Of a stretch of DNA of 6,876 nucleotides, positions 1-6,551 are shown one piece after another. The notes under the pieces were generated by a model, which was not told the origin of the DNA, ran no database searches, and saw nothing but the letters and a program-made list of their open reading frames with translations. Each line of letters starts with the position of its first letter. Positions within the stretch are counted from its first letter, which is position 1. The position numbers and the translations under genes were made by a program. The stretch is taken from NCBI GenBank assembly GCA_002420235.1, contig DIHQ01000032.1, forward strand, positions 1 through 6,876. Direction: 5' to 3'. This stretch comes from Flavobacteriales bacterium UBA5692 (GTDB lineage Bacteria > Bacteroidota > Bacteroidia > Flavobacteriales_D > Sanyastnellaceae).

Positions 1-724
1 CATTCGGATTAATGGTGTCAACTTTACCGTTGTCGGAGTTTTCAGGACAATGCGGTCAGGAGAGGATGCTGAAGAAGATTTGCAGAGCATTCGGATTCCA
101 TTTACTTCATTCAACCAAGCTTTTCACAAAGGAGATGACGTAGGATGGTTGTGCCTGCTTCTGAATGAAAATGTTCATGCAGATTCTGCTGCTTCCGAAA
201 TCATGTCAGTTCTTAAAAGACGCTTGTCCATTCATCCAGATGACAATAGAGCATTTGGCCATTGGACTGTCGCTGAAGAATTCGAGGAAATTCAATCAGT
301 GTTTGTCGCCATTCGGCGTGTGAGCTTTGTTTTCGGAGGACTGGCATTGTTAGCAGGTATCATTGGTATCATGAACATCATGTTGATCACCGTTCGCGAG
401 CGTACCAATGAATTGGGCATTCGGCGAGCGCTCGGCGCTTCACCTGCCGTTGTAGTGCGGCAAATTATCGGGGAGACCTTGTTGTTGACGACCTTGTTCG
501 GATTAATAGGTGCTATTTTTGGTGTAGGCACCATCGAAGGCATTAACGTTCTGCTTGAACGGATGCCGGATTTGCAAGGCGGTAGTTTCCGTAACCCTGA
601 AGTATCCATTGACATTGTACTACAATCTTTGCTCACCATGGTGGTGATGGGGGCCTTTGCTGGAATTCTTCCTGCATTTAGGGCTGTTTCCATTCGCCCT
701 GTTGAAGCCATTCGAACTGAATAA
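1..724 (+). CDS. ABC transporter permease, MacB/FtsX type (C-terminal part, 5' end outside window)
   Basis: This is an inner-membrane permease subunit of a MacB-like ABC exporter, which works with a periplasmic adaptor and an outer-membrane channel. The reading frame is open from base 2, 16 codons before the first internal ATG at 50, so the gene starts before the window; 240 residues are visible. Numbering from base 2, the first ~100 residues are the end of the periplasmic domain, beginning with a strand-like INGVNFTVVGVF segment. A first membrane helix follows at ~108-130 (GLALLAGIIGIMNIMLI). Next comes the conserved cytoplasmic FtsX signature ERTNELGIRRALGA at ~133-146, then helices at ~156-180 and ~204-226. 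The protein ends IRPVEAIRTE, the usual end of this family. The stop is TAA and the adaptor gene starts 2 bp later, implying one operon and probable translational coupling. Whether an ATPase domain is fused at the N-terminus, as in true MacB, cannot be seen. Substrate unknown. Confidence 0.93.
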   Translation, partial: IRINGVNFTVVGVFRTMRSGEDAEEDLQSIRIPFTSFNQAFHKGDDVGWLCLLLNENVHADSAASEIMSVLKRRLSIHPDDNRAFGHWTVAEEFEEIQSVFVAIRRVSFVFGGLALLAGIIGIMNIMLITVRERTNELGIRRALGASPAVVVRQIIGETLLLTTLFGLIGAIFGVGTIEGINVLLERMPDLQGGSFRNPEVSIDIVLQSLLTMVVMGAFAGILPAFRAVSIRPVEAIRTE

Positions 725-726
725 TC

Positions 727-1827
727 ATGAAAAAAGGACGCCTCTACACGCTTATTGCCTTCATCCTTATGGTGCTGGCTGGAACGGGTTATACGTTGAA
801 TTTTCTTTACGAACAAGAACAGCAAGAGGAAGCATCATACCGCACGGAATCGGCTAGAACTGGCGATATTGTGATCAAAACCGTTGCAGCTGGATCCATT
901 CAACCGCGACAAGAAATCTTGATAAAGCCCCAGATTTCTGGAATTGTGCGTCGTGTTCAAGTTGAAGCCGGGGAAGAGGTCGTTTCGGGAGAAGTGCTCG
1001 CGGAGGTAATGGTTGTTCCGGACATGGGTGCGCTCAGCAGCGCAGAAACTCGCCTCGAACGTGCTCGCATCAGTTTAGAAGATGCGGAAACCAACACGGT
1101 GCGCAACCGACTTTTACTCGAAGATGGAATCATTGCCGCTGCAGATTTTCAGAGTTTTGAATTGGCCCGTAAGCAGGCTCAAGAGGAATTATACGCCGCA
1201 GAAGACAATTTACGCATTATCCAAGACGGCGTTGCCTCGCGCAGCGGCAGAACGTCCAATACGCTAATCACTTCGACCATCGATGGTATGGTTCTCGATG
1301 TCCCGGTGAAGAAAGGTAATAGTGTCATCGAGGCTAATAATTTCAATGAGGGTACTACCATAGCTGCAGTAGCGGACATGCAAGACCTTATTTTTATTGG
1401 AAAAATTGATGAATCAGAAGTGGAGAAGCTCTCTGTTGGTATGGCCATTGAATTGACTATAGGCGCCATTGAAGGATTGGTAATTCCCGCTACGTTGGAA
1501 TACATCAGTCCAAAGGGTATTGAAGAAGCTGGTGCCATTCAATTTGAGATTAAAGCCGCGGTTGAATTACGAGAAGGTCAATTCCTCCGTGCGGGTTATT
1601 CAGCCAATGCCAACGTCGTTTTGGATGAACGTCGGGAAGCATTGGTAATGCCTGAAATGCTCGTTCAGTACGCTGACGGTGCAACATTTGTTGAGGTGCT
1701 CGTGGATGAAAACCAGTATGAGCGAAGGAACGTAGAACTAGGCCTTTCCGATGGAATTACGGTCGAGGTATTAAACGGTATCTCTGCGGATGATCAGATC
1801 AAAGTTTGGAATCAACCTCAGTATTAG
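727..1827 (+). CDS. Periplasmic adaptor (membrane fusion) protein, MacA/HlyD/RND type
   Basis: A 366-residue periplasmic adaptor expected to link the upstream permease to a TolC-like outer-membrane channel. An N-terminal membrane anchor lies at ~7-26 (LYTLIAFILMVLAGTGYTL) after a KKGR positive start. A first half-lipoyl segment at ~66-98 carries IKPQISGIVRRVQVEAGEEV, the family signature. A short alpha-hairpin (~101-168) is rich in A, E, L, R and Q. A second half-lipoyl segment lies at ~183-215 (TIDGMVLDVPVKKGNSV), then a beta-barrel domain (~219-300) and a membrane-proximal domain to the end. The hairpin-tip motif RxxxLxxxxxxS, which contacts TolC in AcrA/MacA proteins, reads R126, L130, A137, so the serine is replaced by alanine. 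The ATG 2 bp after the permease stop is the natural start; there is no Shine-Dalgarno sequence. The order permease-then-adaptor is the reverse of Escherichia coli macAB. Its stop lies 3 bp from that of the convergent SDR gene. Substrate not deducible. Confidence 0.93.
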   Translation: MKKGRLYTLIAFILMVLAGTGYTLNFLYEQEQQEEASYRTESARTGDIVIKTVAAGSIQPRQEILIKPQISGIVRRVQVEAGEEVVSGEVLAEVMVVPDMGALSSAETRLERARISLEDAETNTVRNRLLLEDGIIAAADFQSFELARKQAQEELYAAEDNLRIIQDGVASRSGRTSNTLITSTIDGMVLDVPVKKGNSVIEANNFNEGTTIAAVADMQDLIFIGKIDESEVEKLSVGMAIELTIGAIEGLVIPATLEYISPKGIEEAGAIQFEIKAAVELREGQFLRAGYSANANVVLDERREALVMPEMLVQYADGATFVEVLVDENQYERRNVELGLSDGITVEVLNGISADDQIKVWNQPQY

Positions 1828-1830
1828 GCT

Positions 1831-2628
1831 TCATGTCACCATTGCCTTTCGGATGATGCGCCGCATAAGTCCAGGTGCGAAGCGCCGGAGGTATGCACCT
1901 AAAATTTCAAGCCGCCCGATGAGCACTTCGGGTTTTCGACGTTCAACAGCACGTATCATACGCCTCGCACAAGCCTGAGGGGTCATTCCTGAACCGGTTT
2001 TTGAGTCCATAGTGCCCTGTTGGCTGCCGTCACCAACAACTGCATTCATGGATATGTTTGTATGTATGAAGCCAGGACATACCATGGTGACAATAATCCC
2101 ATCGTCGTGGTGCTCTGCGCGAAGGGCCTCAAAAAATCCGTGCAGGGCATGTTTTGCTCCGCAGTAGCCTGAGCGCATTGGAGAAGAAAACAATCCCATC
2201 ATGCTTGTTACCACTACAAATTGTCCAGATTGGCGTTCCACGAAATGAGGAAGTAATGCTTTGGTCAAAGCAAGTGTTCCAAAGTAATTGACTTCCATTA
2301 CGTGTCGGTCCACGGCCAAATCTGTTTCAAGGACTGTTGAGCGTTGGCTGATGCCCCCACAATGAACCATAACATCAATGGTTCCAGCCCATCTCAGCGC
2401 TTGAGCTACATGCTCTTCCGATTCGTCAGACTGAGACAAGTCCAACGGTAGGATAAGTGACTGCGCCTGTTGAATCGCTGTCCATTTTTCTACAACTTCT
2501 TGGAGGGCGGATTTCGTTCGGGATGACAATATTACGCGAGCACCTAATTCAGCCCACCGATTGGCAGCGGCTCGACCGATTCCGCTGCTCGCCCCAGTGA
2601 TCCAAACGGTTTTGTTACGCCAAGTCAT
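1831..2628 (-). CDS. Short-chain dehydrogenase/reductase, classical SDR, DHRS7-like
   Basis: A 265-residue NAD(P)-dependent oxidoreductase of usual classical-SDR length. The Rossmann glycine motif TGASSGIG is at 11-18. S35-S36-R37 after the second strand places a basic residue where NADP(H)-preferring members often have one. D63 (PLDLS) is the adenine-contacting aspartate. Catalytic residues are N114 (VNYFG), S142 (VVTSMMG), Y155 and K159 (YCGAK), followed by PG at 185-186. The stretch GGISQRS near 91-97 and GYCGAKHALHGFFEALR resemble animal DHRS7, so it belongs near that branch, although its substrate is not predictable. The segment that is NNAG or NNGG in most relatives reads HCGG here (89-92). 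No signal peptide is seen; the C-terminus is basic (RRF, MRRIIRK) with a hydrophobic patch and might touch the membrane. The gene starts 18 bp after the gyrB stop on the same strand, so co-transcription is likely. No Shine-Dalgarno sequence precedes the ATG. Confidence 0.93.
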   Translation of the reverse strand: MTWRNKTVWITGASSGIGRAAANRWAELGARVILSSRTKSALQEVVEKWTAIQQAQSLILPLDLSQSDESEEHVAQALRWAGTIDVMVHCGGISQRSTVLETDLAVDRHVMEVNYFGTLALTKALLPHFVERQSGQFVVVTSMMGLFSSPMRSGYCGAKHALHGFFEALRAEHHDDGIIVTMVCPGFIHTNISMNAVVGDGSQQGTMDSKTGSGMTPQACARRMIRAVERRKPEVLIGRLEILGAYLRRFAPGLMRRIIRKAMVT

Positions 2629-2646
2629 GCGTTGTTCGGTGTCGAC

Positions 2647-4632
2647 TCAAATATCGATGTTGGCATATTTGGCATTTTCCTCAATGAAGGCGCGGCGAGG
2701 AGGAACTTCATCTCCCATCAACATTGAGAAAACGTGGTCACATGCTGCAGCATTTTCTATTGTAACCTGACGCAATGTACGATTCTCCGGGTTGAGTGTG
2801 GTGTCCCACAGTTGCTCAGCATTCATCTCACCTAGACCTTTGTAGCGTTGGACGCCGATGCCGGACTCGCTTCCGGAAGCGGATTTAAACTGTTCAATTA
2901 ATCGATCTCGTTCATCGTCATTCCATGCATAGACTTGCCGGGACCCTTTCTTGACCAGGTAAAGTGGTGGCGTAGCAATGTACACATATCCGCTTTCAAT
3001 AAGTTCTTTCATGTGGCGGAAGAGGAATGTCAAAATCAAGGTTTCGATGTGGCTTCCGTCGACGTCGGCGTCACACATTATGACAATTTTATGGTATCGG
3101 AGTTTCGCTAAGTTCAATGCCCGCTCATCCTCTTCCGTTCCGAGTGATACGCCTAGGGCCGTATAGATGTTTTTTATTTCTTCATTCTCGAAGATTTTGT
3201 GTTGCATCGCCTTCTCCACGTTCAATATTTTACCACGCAACGGCATGATGGCCTGGTTGTTTCGGTCACGACCCTGCTTCGCAGTTCCACCTGCTGAGTC
3301 ACCCTCCACGAGGAAGAGCTCACACAACGCAGGGTCTTTTTCGGCGCAATCGGCCAATTTGCCTGGTAAGCCCGATCCACTCATCACCGTTTTTCGCTGG
3401 ACCATTTCACGTGCCTTTCGAGCTGCGTGACGCGCTTGCGCAGCCAATATGACTTTATTCACGATGGTCTTGGCTTCACCAGGGTGTTCCTCAAGGTAAG
3501 CTTCGAGCATGTCCGAAACGGCTTGGCTAACCGGTGCAGATACCTCTGCATTTCCCAGCTTGGTTTTTGTCTGGCCTTGGAATTGGGGCTCGGCTACTTT
3601 GACACTGACCACCGCGGTCAATCCTTCGCGAAAATCATCGGCACTAATGTCGAATTTGAGTTTCTCCAACATGCCGCTCGATTCGGCGTACTTCTTCAAC
3701 GTAAGTGTTAACCCGCGACGGAAACCGGTGAGGTGTGTACCACCCTCGTGGGTGTTGATGTTGTTGACGTATGAGAATAAGTTTTCTGAAAATGAAGTGT
3801 TGTACGCCATGGCCACCTCCACGGGCACCCCGTTGCGTTCACCGCTTACATGAATGACTTCTGAGATGAGGGGTTCGCGATTGGCATCCAAGTAGCCTAC
3901 AAAATCTTTCAGGCCTTCAGTCGAGTAGAATGTTTCGACTAGGAATCCGAGATCATTGCCCTCCTCGTCTTGTAAGGATACCCGCTGGTCCGTGAGGGAA
4001 ATAGTCAACCCTTTGTTGAGGAATGCGAGCTCACGCATACGATCAGCGAGGGTGTCATAGGAGTAGAGGAGGATTTCAAATATTTGTGCATCCGGTTGAA
4101 ATTCAATAGTCGTTCCGTTCTTGTTCGATGTGCCTATGTCGCGAACGGCATACATCTCTTTCCCTAGACTGTACTCCTGTTCATGGACCCTGCCGTCCCG
4201 GTGCACTTCAGCGCGTAAGTGGCTCGACAATGCGTTGACACATGAAACACCAACGCCATGGAGTCCTCCAGAGACCTTGTAACTGTCTTTATCAAATTTG
4301 CCACCAGCACCGATTTTAGTCATGACAACTTGGAGTGCTGATACACCTTCCTTTTCGTGCATGCCGACGGGGATTCCTCGCCCATTGTCTTCAACTCGAA
4401 TGCCGTTTGACTCAGTGATGGTAACATGGATGGTATCGCAATGACCAGCCAACGCTTCGTCAATGGAATTATCAACGACTTCATATACCAAATGGTGTAA
4501 GCCACGAACGTTTACATCTCCAATGTACATGGATGGGCGCATTCGGACGTGTTCCATACCCTCGAGTGCTTGGATGTTGGAAGCGTCGTATTTGCGTGTA
4601 CCTGGGGCTTGTTTTTGATTTTCTTCCGCCAT
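2647..4632 (-). CDS. gyrB: DNA gyrase subunit B
   Basis: ATPase and TOPRIM subunit of type IIA topoisomerase, which with GyrA introduces negative supercoils in the cytoplasm. Numbering from the ATG at 4632 (661 residues), the GHKL ATPase has E51/N55 (EVVDNSIDEA), D82 in EDNGRGIP, the SGGLHGVGVS glycine box at 121-130, and T174. The QTKTKLGN switch lysine loop is at 354-361. The TOPRIM domain has E443 in EGDSAGG and D521/D523 in DADVDGSHI. QRYKGLGEMN lies at 595-604, and the end is FIEENAKYANIDI. The large insertion of E. coli GyrB is absent. The end and overall motifs favour GyrB over ParE. The frame is open to an upstream ATG at 4692, which would add 20 residues (MLFLKSEFASRVCTKLNEKT). I prefer 4632 because family members usually begin shortly before the YDASNIQALEGMEHVRMRPSMYIG-type block, and because the longer start would overlap the likely promoter. 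There is no Shine-Dalgarno sequence; the start is preceded by an A-rich run. Confidence 0.97.
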   Translation of the reverse strand: MAEENQKQAPGTRKYDASNIQALEGMEHVRMRPSMYIGDVNVRGLHHLVYEVVDNSIDEALAGHCDTIHVTITESNGIRVEDNGRGIPVGMHEKEGVSALQVVMTKIGAGGKFDKDSYKVSGGLHGVGVSCVNALSSHLRAEVHRDGRVHEQEYSLGKEMYAVRDIGTSNKNGTTIEFQPDAQIFEILLYSYDTLADRMRELAFLNKGLTISLTDQRVSLQDEEGNDLGFLVETFYSTEGLKDFVGYLDANREPLISEVIHVSGERNGVPVEVAMAYNTSFSENLFSYVNNINTHEGGTHLTGFRRGLTLTLKKYAESSGMLEKLKFDISADDFREGLTAVVSVKVAEPQFQGQTKTKLGNAEVSAPVSQAVSDMLEAYLEEHPGEAKTIVNKVILAAQARHAARKAREMVQRKTVMSGSGLPGKLADCAEKDPALCELFLVEGDSAGGTAKQGRDRNNQAIMPLRGKILNVEKAMQHKIFENEEIKNIYTALGVSLGTEEDERALNLAKLRYHKIVIMCDADVDGSHIETLILTFLFRHMKELIESGYVYIATPPLYLVKKGSRQVYAWNDDERDRLIEQFKSASGSESGIGVQRYKGLGEMNAEQLWDTTLNPENRTLRQVTIENAAACDHVFSMLMGDEVPPRRAFIEENAKYANIDI

Positions 4633-4680
4633 GGTTTTTTCGTTCAATTTGGTGCAGACTCGGCTTGCGAATTCAGACTT

Positions 4681-4688
4681 TAAAAATA
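4681..4688 (-). promoter_or_regulatory. Possible Bacteroidota -7 promoter element of gyrB (TATTTTTA)
   Basis: On the minus strand this octamer matches the Bacteroidota primary sigma -7 consensus TAnnTTTG at 5 of 6 defined positions; the last base is A instead of G. It lies about 48 bp before the preferred gyrB ATG, giving a short leader of around 40 nt. The upstream -33 element (TTTG at about 19-21 bp) is not clear; a TTTA occurs, but with only 14 bp of spacing. The element is within the codons of the longer alternative gyrB start, which is an argument for the shorter protein. Treat it as a weak candidate. Confidence 0.25.
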
Positions 4689-4691
4689 ACA

Positions 4692-4719
4692 TGAAACACT
4701 TGTAAACACTGATGTTTCA
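4692..4719. repeat. Inverted repeat TGAAACA-14-TGTTTCA with internal direct repeats
   Basis: Perfect 7-bp arms lie at 4692-4698 and 4713-4719 around a 14-nt spacer. Overlapping them, AAACACT occurs twice on the + strand (4694-4700 and 4704-4710), with starts exactly 10 bp apart, one helical turn. The cluster sits just upstream of the candidate -7 element of gyrB, where an operator would be expected. The loop is long and no U-run follows, so it does not look like a terminator. A 7-bp inverted repeat in 150 bp could arise by chance; the combination with phased direct repeats makes it worth noting. Confidence 0.4.
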
Positions 4720-4737
4720 GGCGGTTAATATGCGCAG

Positions 4738-4767
4738 TTTTCCACAGTAATACGCACTTTCCCCACA
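4738..4767 (+). promoter_or_regulatory. DnaA-box-like pair upstream of gyrB
   Basis: TTTTCCACA at 4738-4746 fits the relaxed DnaA-box consensus TTWTNCACA at every position, and is the box form used at cyanobacterial origins. A second, degenerate copy, TTCCCCACA at 4759-4767, has the same orientation and starts 21 bp further on (two helical turns); it departs from the consensus at positions 3 and 4. Two sites are too few for an origin and no dnaA, dnaN or AT-rich unwinding element is visible, so regulation of gyrB by DnaA is the more modest reading. A single 9-mer match to a degenerate consensus also occurs by chance. Confidence 0.3.
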
Positions 4768-4782
4768 AGCTGTGTTCTGCTT

Positions 4783-6549
4783 TCAAAAAGCGTAATTGAA
4801 TCCGAAGGACACCCGCGTTCCTTGGCTATTATATCCAATCAATATGGGATTAGATTTATTCAAGAGGTTTTCTCCAGATAACCATGCTCCTAATCGTGAA
4901 TTGTAGCGGTATTCGAGTCGCATGTTCCAGTTGACCATGTCTGTTAAGTCAGAAGCGTATCCGATTGGTTCTTCATTGCTCTGGATAATGCGCTCCTCGT
5001 CATGTTCTACAGGGATGGCTTGCAACCCTCGTCGACCGCCAGCTACAATTATCCCGGTCTGAACAATGAATTTATTTTTGATACTGTGTCGGGCGCGGAT
5101 ATTGATTTCTAGTCTGGGTAGATTCCAAGGTGATCTTTCGCTTAGTATCGTGTCCCTCACTGCATATGTATGCTGTTGGATTTGGCCTTGAAGAGATGTT
5201 GAGGAACCAAGTGCGACATGGGCATCGGCTTGAAGTGTTGTAATTGATAAGTCTTGATATATCGGTTGAAAACTGGCCCCTTGGCTATTGACGTGTAATG
5301 GAGCCCACGTCATTGCTTGGTTGATGCGACGATGCGATGCACTCAGGTCGAACGTAAAAGTCGAAGTAATGGAGCCGCGCATTCCAGCTTTTGCGTGAAG
5401 TGTCTCATAAGAGTTTTTCCATATGGAGGTCGAATCGGATGGAGAGGGCAGATAGGGGTTTAATTGCAGCGCGGTCTCGAAACGGTTTTGATCCACACCA
5501 CCGTCAATCAAAACATAAGGAATGAAAAGGTTTTTCAGGAGGGAAACGGATGCTTCCAATTCTGGCACAAAAAGGAAAGGCTGGTTTCCTTGTGCGTCGA
5601 CCCATATCCCAAATCCCAACTTTGTTTTAACCGTTTTGTAGTTTTTGTAAACTGCGGGATGCACGTCTATAATAGCCTGCTTCGTTCTTGGAACGGACAA
5701 ACCTTTTTCCTTTCGTTCTAACCGGTCGATGTTGACGTGCGCATGCAGGGTAATTGGATCATTTTTGATATGGCCTTCCAGCCGGGTACTCACGTCGAAG
5801 TTGTGTTCATTGGTATTCAGGTCGTTCCAGAGCGTCCCGTAATCGAGCTCAATAAGGTGATTCCAAGAACGATTAGCCGATTCCATGCTGCCCATTTCAG
5901 CGCGCATCCGAATGATGCTGAAACGCCGGGGTTCATTCAAAGGGAGATGGGAGCTGTCTGCTTCGTTCGTTCCGCTGATACGACCGTAATAACTGATTAC
6001 GTTGCTATCAAATAGCCCGTTCAATTTGATGTATTCCTTTTTAAAAAAGCTTTTGTACCAGCCTTCTAGCGAATTGGTGCTGAAATTTTGGGGAACATTT
6101 TCTCCCAAAGGGTCGTCATCATCCCAAAACCCTCCCTGCGTCGAGGTGTGTTCATATTCCATCCCCCAAGCGCGTTCACGTGAACGTAAGTCGGCGTAGC
6201 TAACGAGCAGGAAAGGACTCTTGTAATTTCCACGCCCGGCTTCAACAAATCCTTTGTATAACCGCTGGAGTGGATCTTCGACCTTGAGTCGTTTCGGTTT
6301 TCTCCTGTCCCACGCAGGCTCCACGTCTATGCGCTTTGGTAGCACGGTGTAAACAAAATCTTGTTTTTTTCTTTCGATGACAACAGGCTCAGGCCAGTGC
6401 ATTTCTTTGTGCGCATCGCGCATTAGTACCTCTCGATCACCTACGAACGTAACATTCAAATCCAGCGTGTCTCGCGGTTCTGATGCAATGGTAGGTAATG
6501 CATTTTCCAGGGCTACTGATGCAAAACAGATCAAGCTTAAGGTTTTCAT
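4783..6549 (-). CDS. Outer-membrane beta-barrel protein, TonB-receptor-like without plug domain
   Basis: A 588-residue predicted outer-membrane barrel. A signal peptide covers ~1-23 (MKTLSLICFASVAL, then ENALPTIAS), although its hydrophobic core is short and E15 follows it. A charged periplasmic segment (~24-95) includes a VLMRDAHKEMHWPEPVV block; after it come LYKGFVEAGRGNYKSPFL (~98-114) and HTSTQGG (~134-140). I recognise this arrangement (DAxK, G-GNY--P, S--GG) from a Bacteroidota family usually named TonB-dependent receptor, though no TonB box or plug is seen. The rest is alternating amphipathic strands, ending NLLNK at 561-565, GYNSQGTRVSFGFNYAF and a terminal phenylalanine, as Bam-assembled barrels require. 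Its start lies 2 bp after the TPR gene's stop (TAGCAATG), so the two are almost certainly translated from one message. The biochemical role is not known to me; a partnership with the TPR protein in envelope assembly or transport is inference. Confidence 0.85.
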   Translation of the reverse strand: MKTLSLICFASVALENALPTIASEPRDTLDLNVTFVGDREVLMRDAHKEMHWPEPVVIERKKQDFVYTVLPKRIDVEPAWDRRKPKRLKVEDPLQRLYKGFVEAGRGNYKSPFLLVSYADLRSRERAWGMEYEHTSTQGGFWDDDDPLGENVPQNFSTNSLEGWYKSFFKKEYIKLNGLFDSNVISYYGRISGTNEADSSHLPLNEPRRFSIIRMRAEMGSMESANRSWNHLIELDYGTLWNDLNTNEHNFDVSTRLEGHIKNDPITLHAHVNIDRLERKEKGLSVPRTKQAIIDVHPAVYKNYKTVKTKLGFGIWVDAQGNQPFLFVPELEASVSLLKNLFIPYVLIDGGVDQNRFETALQLNPYLPSPSDSTSIWKNSYETLHAKAGMRGSITSTFTFDLSASHRRINQAMTWAPLHVNSQGASFQPIYQDLSITTLQADAHVALGSSTSLQGQIQQHTYAVRDTILSERSPWNLPRLEINIRARHSIKNKFIVQTGIIVAGGRRGLQAIPVEHDEERIIQSNEEPIGYASDLTDMVNWNMRLEYRYNSRLGAWLSGENLLNKSNPILIGYNSQGTRVSFGFNYAF

Positions 6550-6551
6550 TG

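Larger units (their letters stand above)
4633..4782 (-). promoter_or_regulatory. gyrB upstream control region (intergenic)
   Basis: This 150-bp stretch is the only sizeable non-coding DNA in the window, between the stop of the barrel gene and the gyrB start. It must separate the TPR-barrel unit from gyrB unless they are co-transcribed. Read toward gyrB it contains, in order: two DnaA-box-like sequences, a cluster of AGTGTTT direct repeats flanked by a TGAAACA/TGTTTCA inverted repeat, an AT-rich TATTTTTA element, and an AAC/A-rich leader before the ATG. I find no convincing rho-independent terminator after the barrel gene; the best hairpins have 4-bp stems (for example CACA-GCT-TGTG) and no U-run. 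In E. coli gyrB transcription rises when DNA relaxes; whether that holds here cannot be read from the sequence. Confidence 0.6.

Noticed and set aside
1..97. Repeated CATTCGGATT at 1-10 and 88-97
   Set aside because: Both copies are in-frame or near-frame coding sequence for Ile-Arg-Ile in the permease; 10 bp in coding DNA with shared codon preference needs no other explanation.
292..825. 177-codon open frame on the minus strand across the permease gene
   Set aside because: It lies antisense to a clearly conserved FtsX-type coding region, and its translation is low in complexity pattern and unlike any family I know; it is a shadow frame.
1179..1538. 119-codon minus-strand frame inside the adaptor gene
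   Set aside because: Fully antisense to the lipoyl and barrel domains of a recognised adaptor; no independent start context or family resemblance.
1873..1900. Inverted repeat AGGTGC/GCACCT near the convergent gene ends, considered as a terminator
   Set aside because: Only 6-bp arms around a 16-nt loop, located inside the SDR coding sequence and without a U-run in the right place on either strand.
3427..3853. Plus-strand open frames opposite gyrB
   Set aside because: They overlap the conserved GyrB ATPase/transducer coding sequence in antisense and have no recognisable domain.
4738..4782. Replication origin in the gyrB upstream region
   Set aside because: Only one perfect and one degenerate DnaA-like box, no AT-rich unwinding region, and no dnaA, dnaN or other origin marker in the window.
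4768..4785. Rho-independent terminator after the barrel gene
   Set aside because: The possible hairpins have 4-bp stems and are not followed by a run of U on the transcribed strand.
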